Positions 1-5,913 of a DNA stretch of 7,068 nucleotides are shown here, piece after piece. Source of the DNA: SB15 sp964557285 (GTDB taxonomy: Bacteria; Chloroflexota; Anaerolineae; Aggregatilineales; J027); NCBI GenBank assembly GCA_964557285.1, contig CAZKZS010000270.1, positions 1-7,068 of the forward strand. Reading direction: 5' to 3'. The notes below the pieces were generated by a model. That model saw only the letters and a program-made list of their open reading frames with translations. It had not been told where the DNA came from and made no database searches. A program made the position numbers and the translations under genes. Each line of letters begins with the position of its first letter. Position 1 is the first letter of the stretch.

Positions 1-2
1 CC

Positions 3-722
3 GGACATACGGATACAGTGGAGAGTTTAGCTTTCTCGCCCGATGGCAGGCTTGTCCTTACAGGAAGCGACGACGGCACCGCCCGCCTGTGGGATGTGCA
101 GACCGGAGAAACTACCCTCACCGAATATACGGATGATGTGAACGATGTCGCCTTCTCCCCCGATGGCAGGTATATTCTCACTGGAAGCAACGACGGCACC
201 GCCCGCCTGTGGGATGTGCAGACTGGAGAAGTCCTTTTTAACCTCACCGGACATACGGGCGCAGTGGTTGATATAGCCTTCTCGCCCGATGGCAGGCTAG
301 CTCTCACCGGAAGCTACGACGCCACCGCCCGTCTATGGGATGTGCAGACCGGAGAGGCCCTACATGTCCTTACTGGACATACAGATTGGGTAAATAGGGT
401 AGCTTTTTCCCCTGATGGAAGGCTTGCCCTCACCGGAAGCGACGATACCACCGCCCGCCTGTGGGATGTAGAAACGGGTATCGAAATTTATACTTATAGG
501 GGGCATACGGATGCTATCTTCAGTGTGGCTTTTTCCCCCGATGGTAGGGTTATCCTGACAGGCAGCGCAGACGGCACGGCCAAACTCTGGGAAGTCCGCC
601 CGTATGACACGGTAGACTATGCGTGTGAGCATGTGTTCCGCGATTTTACGGAGGAAGAACGCGCCCGCTACGGCATCGACGACAGCCCGACCTGCCCCCA
701 ATTTGCGGAAGATGGGCAATGA
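3..722 (+). CDS. WD40-repeat beta-propeller protein, C-terminal part (5' end outside window)
   Basis: The reading frame is open from the left edge: codons from base 3 read GHTDTVESLAFSPDG, so the GTG at 18 lies inside a repeat and is not a start. The visible 239 residues hold five WD40 repeats, each with FSPDGR, a TGS(D/N/Y/A)D turn and (A/K)(R/K)LW(D/E)V. They are followed by a non-repeat tail of about 40 residues with two Cys, a DFTEEERARYGI segment and PTCPQF. From family knowledge, WD40 propellers are binding scaffolds without catalysis. A ligand or an N-terminal effector domain cannot be judged because the start is missing. The stop overlaps the HicA start (ATGA, 719-722), which suggests co-translation with the toxin-antitoxin pair. 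The repeats are unusually alike at DNA level. Confidence 0.93.
   Translation, partial: GHTDTVESLAFSPDGRLVLTGSDDGTARLWDVQTGETTLTEYTDDVNDVAFSPDGRYILTGSNDGTARLWDVQTGEVLFNLTGHTGAVVDIAFSPDGRLALTGSYDATARLWDVQTGEALHVLTGHTDWVNRVAFSPDGRLALTGSDDTTARLWDVETGIEIYTYRGHTDAIFSVAFSPDGRVILTGSADGTAKLWEVRPYDTVDYACEHVFRDFTEEERARYGIDDSPTCPQFAEDGQ
33..600 (+). repeat. Tandem WD40-coding DNA repeats, about 126-base period
   Basis: The codons for the FSPDG motif begin at 33, 153, 279, 405 and 531. The spacing is therefore 120, 126, 126 and 126 bases, and the first visible unit is two codons shorter. Identity is visible in the DNA and not only in the protein: bases 70-103 and 190-223 match exactly over 34 bases. Similarity falls off toward the last unit. 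This pattern fits recent unit duplication or gene conversion. The array probably continues to the left of the window. Confidence 0.9.
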
Positions 723-919
723 AAATCAAAGAAGTGATTAAACGCATTGAGGAAGATGGCTGGTATCTGGTACGAACAAAAGGCAGCCATCGACAATATA
801 AACACCCAACCAAAAAGGGATTGGTCACGGTTGCGGGCAAACCCTCTCAGGATTTGCATCCTAAAACGCTTAACAGTGTGCTTAAACAGGCGGGTTTGAA
901 AGATACGGAGGAAGATTAA
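719..919 (+). CDS. hicA: HicA-family toxin (putative mRNA interferase)
   Basis: This 66-residue protein has the length and layout of HicA: an N-terminal helix (KIKEVIKRIEEDGW), the signature TKGSHRQYKHP at residues 20-30 with the expected catalytic His24, then a VTVAGKPSQDLHPKTLNSVLKQAGL segment that matches the family's C-terminal strand and helix. Known HicA proteins have a double-stranded-RNA-binding-like fold and cleave mRNA until HicB neutralises them. The ATG overlaps the stop of the WD40 gene by four bases (ATGA) with only a weak upstream purine run, so translation is probably coupled. The stop overlaps the HicB start by one base. All signature residues are present, so it looks intact. 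Toxicity is inferred from the family only. Confidence 0.93.
   Translation: MKIKEVIKRIEEDGWYLVRTKGSHRQYKHPTKKGLVTVAGKPSQDLHPKTLNSVLKQAGLKDTEED
907..911 (+). promoter_or_regulatory. Shine-Dalgarno for hicB inside hicA
   Basis: GGAGG sits seven bases before the ATG at 919, within the last codons of hicA. It is much stronger than anything in front of hicA itself, so the antitoxin could be made in excess over the toxin from one mRNA. That stoichiometry is inference. Confidence 0.6.
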
Positions 920-1128
920 TGCGCTACGCGGTAGTGATTGAATACGAAAACGACTCCTACTCCGCTTATGTGCCGGATTTGCCCGGCTGTGTGGCCGCAG
1001 GCGATACTTACGGCGAAGTAAAAACGCTGATTCAGGAAGCCATTACGTTTCATCTGGAAGGGATGCGCGAAGAAGGGTTGCCAATTCCTGAGCCATTTAC
1101 ACGGGTTGAATACATTGAAGCGACGTGA
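919..1128 (+). CDS. hicB: HicB-family antitoxin, short form without a DNA-binding domain
   Basis: This 69-residue protein carries the HicB core: an N-terminal strand pair (RYAVVIEYENDSYSAYVPDLPGC), the YVPDLPGC motif at residues 17-24, then a helix (TYGEVKTLIQEAITFHLEGMREEG) and the LPIPEP ending. The family adopts a partial RNase H-like fold and blocks the HicA active site by direct binding. Many HicB proteins have an extra C-terminal ribbon-helix-helix or HTH that represses their own operon. This one ends right after the core, so self-repression through HicB is not expected from the sequence. It starts in the TAATG junction with hicA and ends in a TGATG junction with the next gene. Confidence 0.93.
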   Translation: MRYAVVIEYENDSYSAYVPDLPGCVAAGDTYGEVKTLIQEAITFHLEGMREEGLPIPEPFTRVEYIEAT

Positions 1129-1727
1129 TGCAGCTGCTTATTGACGGGGAGCGCCGCGACTTTATCCCCCTAAAAACCTTCCGTGCTGCCCATGACCTGC
1201 CGGACAGCTTTGGAGTCGCTTTTTTTGAACCCAAAGACTACACCGGACTCGGCAGCATCGAGCAGAAAGGTGAGGCGCTTAACGATTTGCGCCAGCAGGT
1301 ACTTGATTCCATTCCCGCCCATTTATCACCGCAGCAGTGGCTCAATTTTCTGCCGACGCTGCAAAAAACCTTCCGCCGCCATCTGATGCTTGCCGGAACA
1401 GGGCTGCGCGAGTCGGAAATTGAGTTTGCGGTGGCGGGGCTGGCTAACGTGTGCCAGGCCATGATTTACGCCCGCCTTCGCGCCGAGTCGCCTGCTTTTG
1501 ATGAAATTTACGACGATTGGCTGCAAAACACGGTGCGGCTTTCCCAGACTCGCTACCCTTACGGAAGCTGGCAGGTGCAAATCGTGGCTTATGCCTTCGG
1601 ACGGGTGGGCATGATCATTCATGCGGAAAATAATACGTATTACGTGCTGGATAATCGGCTGGCGTGTCCGGCAGAATCGTTCATGCGCGACCTGCTGCGC
1701 GAAATTGCTAAATTTATTCTGCTTTAG
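1128..1727 (+). CDS. Unrecognised protein coupled to hicAB
   Basis: I do not recognise this 199-residue protein. ATG at 1128 shares its A with the hicB stop (TGATG). An alternative GTG at 1125 adds one residue. The N-terminus (QLLIDGERRDFIPLKTFRAAHDLPDSFGVAFFEP) looks like a small strand-rich segment. The middle is helical and rich in Leu, Arg and Glu (LNDLRQQVLDSIPAHLSPQQWLNFL, then FRRHLMLAGTGLRESEIEFAVAGLANVC). The C-terminal part has aromatic strands (YPYGSWQVQIVAYAFGRVGMIIHAENNTYYVLDNR). There is no signal peptide, membrane helix or obvious catalytic motif. Its position as last gene of the WD40-hicA-hicB string suggests shared expression. A role as an extra antitoxin, chaperone or effector would be guesswork. 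No ribosome site of note is seen, so translation probably depends on hicB. Confidence 0.8.
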   Translation: MQLLIDGERRDFIPLKTFRAAHDLPDSFGVAFFEPKDYTGLGSIEQKGEALNDLRQQVLDSIPAHLSPQQWLNFLPTLQKTFRRHLMLAGTGLRESEIEFAVAGLANVCQAMIYARLRAESPAFDEIYDDWLQNTVRLSQTRYPYGSWQVQIVAYAFGRVGMIIHAENNTYYVLDNRLACPAESFMRDLLREIAKFILL

Positions 1728-1733
1728 CCGCGC

Positions 1734-1739
1734 TATAAT
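1734..1739 (+). promoter_or_regulatory. Candidate -10 box for the TIR-WD40 gene
   Basis: TATAAT, preceded by GC, lies seven bases past the stop of the 199-aa gene. No convincing -35 hexamer sits 16-18 bases upstream, so this is a candidate only. Transcription starting just downstream would give a leader of about 95-100 bases that contains the hairpin at 1761-1797 and the palindrome at 1801-1814. Confidence 0.35.
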
Positions 1740-1760
1740 GGAAAAAACGAAAGCGGGATA

Positions 1761-1797
1761 TAGGGCGGGTCACGCCGCGCTTAAGACCACGCCCCTA
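1761..1797 (+). repeat. GC-rich imperfect hairpin in the TIR-WD40 leader
   Basis: TAGGGCGGGTC (1761-1771) pairs with GACCACGCCCCTA (1785-1797) through eleven pairs with single-base bulges at 1789 and 1792. The loop is 13 bases. There is no T-run after it, so it is not an intrinsic terminator on this strand. Its GGGCGG/CGCCCC arms resemble the palindromes at 5103-5140 and 5914-5938. It may belong to the same class of dispersed intergenic repeats. Confidence 0.5.
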
Positions 1798-1800
1798 CCC

Positions 1801-1814
1801 TCGGATGTATCCGA
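1801..1814. promoter_or_regulatory. Perfect palindrome upstream of the TIR-WD40 gene
   Basis: TCGGAT-GT-ATCCGA is a perfect six-base inverted repeat with a two-base centre, ending 29 bases before the ATG at 1844. The symmetry would suit a dimeric repressor. As RNA it would form only a strained hairpin. A function as an operator is inference. Confidence 0.35.
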
Positions 1815-1834
1815 ATGTAAGCAAATAAACTTTT

Positions 1835-1840
1835 AGGAAG
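1835..1840 (+). promoter_or_regulatory. Ribosome binding site of the TIR-WD40 gene
   Basis: AGGAAG ends three bases before the ATG at 1844 and lies in an AT-rich stretch. The AGGA core is five bases from the start, which is short but workable. It supports 1844 as the start, together with the TIR signature FISYS beginning at residue 5. Confidence 0.6.
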
Positions 1841-1843
1841 CCT

Positions 1844-4381
1844 ATGACGGATGTTTTTATTTCCTATTCGCGTAAAGATAAACCTTTTGTTCAGCGCCTG
1901 CATACTTCCCTGAGTCAGGTCAAACGCGACATCTGGGTAGATTGGGAGGACATCCCGCCGACCGCCGATTGGTGGAAGGAAATTCAGAACGGGATTGAAG
2001 CTGCCGATACCTTTGTTTTTATCATCAGTCCGGACTCAGTGCGTTCGGAGGTGTGCCGCGACGAAATCCAGCACGCGCTTGACCACAACAAACGCTTTAT
2101 TCCGATTCTTTACCGCGAAATTGTGGAGGAAGCGGACAAAGCCCAGATGCACACCGCCATTTCGTCGCACAACTGGGTTATGTTCGATAACGACGGCGCA
2201 TTTGAAACCTCCTTTCAATCGCTGGTCGAAGCGATGGATACTGATCTGACTCATGTCAGGGAACACACCCGTCTGCTGGTGCGGGCGCGGGAATGGGACA
2301 GCGGCAACCGCCCCAAAAGCGGTCTGCTGGAAGGGGAAGCGCTCATCAAGGCGGAGGGCTGGCTGGCACAGGCAGTTTATAAAAAACCCGCCCCGACTCC
2401 CCTGCATCAGGACTACATTTTTGCCAGCCGCCGCCACGAAATCAACCGCCAGCGCACGATCATCGCGCGGGTGGTCACGGCGCTGGTGCTCGCCGTTGCG
2501 CTGGCCGTGCTGTCCTTTTTCCTGTTTTTACGGGCGCGGGATGCCGAACAGCAGGCTCGCCGTTCGGAGCGCAAAGCCGCCGATGCGCTGGTCGAAAGTG
2601 AAAAAAATCTGCGCGATGCCTGGAACACCCAATCGCGGTTTCTGGCCGCCCAATCGCACCGGGAACTGGAAAGCGGCTCACCACAAACCGCCCTGCTGCT
2701 GGCCGTGGAATCGCTGGCACATTACGCCGATGGCATTTACAACCCGGAAAGTTACGTCGCGCTGGTGAACGCGCTGCGGTCGCCGGTGCGGGAAGAAGCG
2801 TATATGCCCGGTGAAGGGCTGGTGCAGCGTGCGGATTGGAGTACAGAGGGCATTTTTTCCTATTATTCCAACGTCCTGAATAGCGCCTTCTGGATTAAAT
2901 TGTGGGAAACCGACGGCACACTGCACCAGACCATTGATAACATTCAGGGCAGCGCGGGGCTATCACCGGATAAAACGCAGTTCATCACCTGGACAAAAGA
3001 CAATACCCTGACTCTGTGGAACGCAGACGGCACAGAAATTCAATCCCTGACTCTCGATACCCCCATTTACAGCGTCTGGTGGAACGGCGACGGTACGCAG
3101 CCGATGATTATTTCGGAAGCCGCCGGACTGTACCTCTGGTCGCTGGCCGACAATACCGCGCAGGATTTTGTGATTGATTTTTTCTGGGATACGGTGGACT
3201 TCAGCCCGGACGAAAGCCAGTTTTATTTCACTTCCAATGGCAGCGTCATTGTGTGGGATATAAAGACGAATCAGCAGGTCAGAACCTATGACCGGCTTCC
3301 CGATGCTGCGGGGGGCAGTGTACCGGAATTTCCTGACCCGCAGCAGGCTATCGCCAGTTCAACAGTCGCCGCTACGGTCCTCTGGAATCCCGACAAAACA
3401 AAAATCCTCTTTGTGCAGGATACACTGGTGAATGTGCTGACGCTGGAAAGTGGCAACTGGCTAACCCTGCCGCATGAGATATTTGTCAATGGGGCGGCCT
3501 GGAATGGGGATGGCACAAAACTGGTCACATGGACAGCCGAACAGGTGCAGATATGGGATGCAGAAACAGGCGACCTCATGTCCACATTTCAGTTATTGCC
3601 GGATCAGGTTGCTTTTAGCGTCCAGTGGTTTCAGACCCGCGACCAGATTCTGATTTTAACCGGAGCAGATGCGACGCTCTGGATACCTGAAACGGATGAC
3701 ATCCTCACCCTGACCCATAATGAATATATTCAGGGAACAATGTTAAGTCAGGATGAGGATAAGCTCCTTGTCTGGACATTTGAAAATTACGGTAGCCCTG
3801 GCATAGTCTATTTATGGACAACCGAAGGCGACCTGCTATATACGCTTGCCCTGAAAAACACCCCCCTGTCGGCGTTCTGGAATCGAGATGAAACCCGCCT
3901 GATGACGACCACGCTTGACGGCGTGATTCAAATTTGGGACTTGCAGCCTGCCGCCCCCCTACCCTCTTACCTGCCGGAAAGCAGTTTTAGCGGTGTGGGC
4001 TGGAACGCCGACGGCAGTGGGGTCATCTCATGGGATATTAATGGGCTGGTACAGGTCTGGGATGATGCCGGAAATGAAATTTCTCATTTTTCAGTGCCGG
4101 AAACGATTAGCCCGCAGGCTGTGAACACTGATGCAATGCTACTGCTGTCATGGAACGAAACGGCTCTGAACTTATGGAACATCCAGACGGGCGAAATTCA
4201 ACACACGTTTCCGCTTGAAGCCTTTATTTATGGCGCACAGTGGGAAGCAGGTCACTACGTGGTTGCCATGACTGAGGGACAGATTCTGGTGTGGGATGTG
4301 CTGACCGATTCGGTTGTGTACACTTTCCGTTCGACAGCGCGACCACTACCGTCGGCGCGTGGGATGTGGAAAATAAACTGA
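1844..4381 (+). CDS. TIR-transmembrane-WD40 protein, truncated by a frameshift
   Basis: The 845 encoded residues fall into clear parts. A TIR domain (about 1-115) has VFISYSRKD at 4-12, WVDWEDIPPTADWW, GIEAAD and SPDSVRSEVCRDEI; E74 is the likely catalytic glutamate of an NAD-cleaving TIR. A linker (about 130-195) follows, with HTRLLVRAREW and an LLEGEALIKAEGWL segment, seen in related TIR-WD40 proteins. One membrane helix spans about 206-229, and an Arg/Lys/Glu-rich stalk about 230-265. A helical region reads SRFLAAQSHRELESGSPQTALLLAVESL. About twelve divergent propeller repeats (LWNADGTEI, IWDAETG, LWNIQTGEI and others) follow from about residue 320. After F828 the frame leaves WD40 sequence, reads 17 unrelated residues and stops. 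The missing C-terminus is encoded in the -1 frame to 5019, so the intact protein would be about 1058 aa. The likely role is a membrane-anchored sensor in which ligand binding to the propeller activates the TIR. This is inferred from architecture. It could be a pseudogene or an assembly error. Confidence 0.9.
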   Translation: MTDVFISYSRKDKPFVQRLHTSLSQVKRDIWVDWEDIPPTADWWKEIQNGIEAADTFVFIISPDSVRSEVCRDEIQHALDHNKRFIPILYREIVEEADKAQMHTAISSHNWVMFDNDGAFETSFQSLVEAMDTDLTHVREHTRLLVRAREWDSGNRPKSGLLEGEALIKAEGWLAQAVYKKPAPTPLHQDYIFASRRHEINRQRTIIARVVTALVLAVALAVLSFFLFLRARDAEQQARRSERKAADALVESEKNLRDAWNTQSRFLAAQSHRELESGSPQTALLLAVESLAHYADGIYNPESYVALVNALRSPVREEAYMPGEGLVQRADWSTEGIFSYYSNVLNSAFWIKLWETDGTLHQTIDNIQGSAGLSPDKTQFITWTKDNTLTLWNADGTEIQSLTLDTPIYSVWWNGDGTQPMIISEAAGLYLWSLADNTAQDFVIDFFWDTVDFSPDESQFYFTSNGSVIVWDIKTNQQVRTYDRLPDAAGGSVPEFPDPQQAIASSTVAATVLWNPDKTKILFVQDTLVNVLTLESGNWLTLPHEIFVNGAAWNGDGTKLVTWTAEQVQIWDAETGDLMSTFQLLPDQVAFSVQWFQTRDQILILTGADATLWIPETDDILTLTHNEYIQGTMLSQDEDKLLVWTFENYGSPGIVYLWTTEGDLLYTLALKNTPLSAFWNRDETRLMTTTLDGVIQIWDLQPAAPLPSYLPESSFSGVGWNADGSGVISWDINGLVQVWDDAGNEISHFSVPETISPQAVNTDAMLLLSWNETALNLWNIQTGEIQHTFPLEAFIYGAQWEAGHYVVAMTEGQILVWDVLTDSVVYTFRSTARPLPSARGMWKIN

Positions 4382-5019
4382 TTCTCACATGGACAGACCC
4401 CACCACCGTAGATTTATGGAATCTGGAAACCGGAGAAAAAGTGCAATCTTTTGTCCATGATACGGCTGTTAATACGGCGGCCTTTCGGCACGGACACATC
4501 CTCACGACAGATGCCGATGGTGAAGTGCGGCTGTGGGAAAAAGAGTCACCCTCCCCTCTGGTTACGGTACAGGTTGGCTCGTCGCTGTATGGGGCAGATG
4601 TCAACCGCGATGGCAGCCGACTTCTCACGTGGACAATCGACGGAAAAATCGACCTGTGGACGCCTACCGGAGAATCGGTCTGGAGTCAGCAGGTCAAAAC
4701 CTTTGCGCTGGGAGCGGTCCTCTGGAATCGGGACGAAACCCGTCTGATTGCCACCACCTATGAATCCGGCATTTTTATCTGGGATGACCAGGAACAACTG
4801 TTATATCACATCCCTTACGAAGGAACGGTGTATGTTCCCGTGTTGAATCCCGATGAAAGCCGCCTGCTGGCCTGGGCATATCCCCGTGCGGACATCTGGC
4901 CGTTACATATTGAGGATTTGCTGGCGCTGGCCGATGCTCAGGGCGGGCGTGACCTCACCCATGAGGAACGCGGTCAATTTTTCCTGCCGCCGGAAGCCAC
5001 GCCCGAACCGGAGGGGTAA
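4291..5019 (+). CDS. C-terminal WD40 part of the TIR gene, displaced to the -1 frame
   Basis: This frame opens at a GTG at 4291, but the residues before about 4324 are an out-of-frame copy of sequence that is WD40 in the upstream frame. A true independent start is therefore unlikely. From about 4325 it continues the upstream propeller exactly: FDSATTTVGAWDVE, then LWNLETGEKVQSF, LWEKES, LTWTIDGKIDLWTPTGE and WNRDETRLIATT with IWDDQEQ, about four more blades. The tail DLLALADAQGGRDLTHEERGQFFLPPE resembles the LT(P)EER-type ending of the WD40 gene at the left edge. No good ribosome site precedes it. It is best read as the 3' part of one frameshifted gene spanning 1844-5019. Confidence 0.75.
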   Translation: MGCADRFGCVHFPFDSATTTVGAWDVENKLILTWTDPTTVDLWNLETGEKVQSFVHDTAVNTAAFRHGHILTTDADGEVRLWEKESPSPLVTVQVGSSLYGADVNRDGSRLLTWTIDGKIDLWTPTGESVWSQQVKTFALGAVLWNRDETRLIATTYESGIFIWDDQEQLLYHIPYEGTVYVPVLNPDESRLLAWAYPRADIWPLHIEDLLALADAQGGRDLTHEERGQFFLPPEATPEPEG

Positions 5020-5024
5020 TTTTT

Positions 5025-5242
5025 CCCCTCACCCCCAACCCCTCTCCCACTGCTGTGCGGGGAGAGGGGGGTCTGGAAGTCCCTCTCCCGCCTCTGGGTT
5101 CAGGGGCGGGGACAAGGGCGGTACGCCCGATACCCGCCCCCTATGGAAAGGGCAGGCATCGCTCACTGCGTTCGCTTGTTCCTGCCCCTACTGTCCGCTC
5201 CTCAACGCCTCTGGGAGAGGGATGCCGAAGGCAGGGTGAGGG
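5025..5242. repeat. Composite palindromic intergenic element (MITE-like)
   Basis: This non-coding element fills almost the whole gap between two convergent genes. Its ends are inverted: CCCTCACCC at 5026-5034 matches GGGTGAGGG at 5234-5242, and CCCTCTCCC at 5081-5089 matches GGGAGAGGG at 5213-5221. Inside lie three more hairpins. The first is a ten-base stem 5039-5048/5060-5069. The second is GGGGCGGG 5103-5110 with CCCGCCCC 5133-5140, enclosing GGGCG/CGCCC at 5116-5120/5124-5128. The third is GGGCAGG 5150-5156 with CCTGCCC 5181-5187. Reading frames through it are artefacts of GC-rich repeats. The layout looks like one palindromic repeat inserted into another. It may also act as a two-way transcription barrier between the convergent genes. 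Confidence 0.7.
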
Positions 5243-5249
5243 ATAATTC

Positions 5250-5756
5250 TCACAGGGTAAGTTCTAGTTCCAGCTTGCTCTCGTCGATGGCTTCCGGCTC
5301 AGGCACGACCCGCCCGCCGCGCACCGTCCCGCCGATGACCAGCCCTGCGCCGATTAACACCAGATTTTTGATAATATACTGCCCTTCCAGAGTCAGCCCA
5401 AACGGGAAGTTATGCCACACAGCATCCGGCAGCAGCACTAGCGGTAGGGCTGTTCCCGGCATCTGCATAAACAGCAGCAGCAGCGTCACCCGCATAAACA
5501 GGCCAAAAATCAGCCCGATGCCGATGAGCATTTCCCACACGGCTAGAATCGGGATAAAAATATCCGGGTCAATAAAATACACCGTATCCCGTACCAAATC
5601 TTCAGCCGGACTCCAGCCGGGGAACAGTTTGAGCGCCCCGAACCAGAAAAATACAATCCCCAGGCCGATTCGCATCACCGTCATACCATATTCGGCCATG
5701 AGTCCGGTGATAATCCGGTCAATGGTTTCAAAACGGGTTTCTAAAGTTTTCAACAT
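5250..5756 (-). CDS. DoxX-like four-helix membrane protein
   Basis: The 168-residue protein has four hydrophobic helices at about 25-45, 66-87, 89-109 and 127-143. The first carries RIGLGIVFFWFGALKLFPG, typical of the DoxX/DoxD-related superfamily (also resembling DUF417 members), and WEMLIGIGLIFG and LEGQYIIKNLVLIGAGLVI are further family-like stretches. The N-terminus (about 24 residues) and the acidic C-terminus (EPEAIDESKLELEL) are soluble. DoxX-type proteins are inner-membrane components linked to redox or thiol metabolism in some bacteria, but most, including this one, have no assigned reaction. ATG at 5756 is supported by AAGGAG ten bases upstream. The gene converges on the TIR-WD40 gene, and its stop lies seven bases from the composite repeat. 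It appears to be transcribed alone. Confidence 0.85.
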   Translation of the reverse strand: MLKTLETRFETIDRIITGLMAEYGMTVMRIGLGIVFFWFGALKLFPGWSPAEDLVRDTVYFIDPDIFIPILAVWEMLIGIGLIFGLFMRVTLLLLFMQMPGTALPLVLLPDAVWHNFPFGLTLEGQYIIKNLVLIGAGLVIGGTVRGGRVVPEPEAIDESKLELELTL

Positions 5757-5766
5757 GGTTTTTTTG

Positions 5767-5772
5767 CTCCTT
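5767..5772 (-). promoter_or_regulatory. Ribosome binding site of the DoxX-like gene
   Basis: On the minus strand this reads AAGGAG, ten bases before the ATG, followed by an A-rich spacer. It is a near-perfect Shine-Dalgarno and fixes the start at 5756. Confidence 0.7.
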
Positions 5773-5794
5773 TATGGTGGTCTGCCTCCCTTAA

Positions 5795-5807
5795 TAACTT
5801 TAAGTTA
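5795..5807. promoter_or_regulatory. Inverted repeat upstream of the DoxX-like gene
   Basis: TAACTT-T-AAGTTA is a perfect six-base inverted repeat around a single base, 38 bases upstream of the start codon, where a promoter would be expected. A partly matching half (TTAAGTT) lies near 5824-5830. It could be an operator. No convincing -35/-10 pair was found nearby, so this is tentative. Confidence 0.3.
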
Positions 5808-5913
5808 CCTTGATTGCCAAAGGTTAAGTTCTAAAAGCCATGACAACTTTAGCAAAAAGGCAGGGCAGCGACCAGAAAATTTCTCCGTGCAGCAGGGACA
5901 GGCAGATGAATGT

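Noticed and set aside
1761..1797. Intrinsic terminator of the hicAB string
   Set aside because: The hairpin has bulges and is not followed by a T-run on the plus strand. It is better treated as a repeat or leader structure.
4320..4332. Programmed -1 ribosomal frameshifting in the TIR-WD40 gene
   Set aside because: The junction bases (CACTTTCCG) do not form a slippery heptamer, and no clear downstream stem-loop or pseudoknot was found. A one-base indel explains it more simply, though recoding is not strictly excluded.
5025..5242. CRISPR array
   Set aside because: The repeats are inverted and nested, not direct and evenly spaced with unique spacers. No cas gene is present.
4853..5246. Plus-strand frames over the end of the WD40 gene and the composite repeat (4853-5239 and 5055-5246)
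   Set aside because: They consist of out-of-frame WD40 sequence and translated palindromes. There is no ribosome site and no family resemblance.
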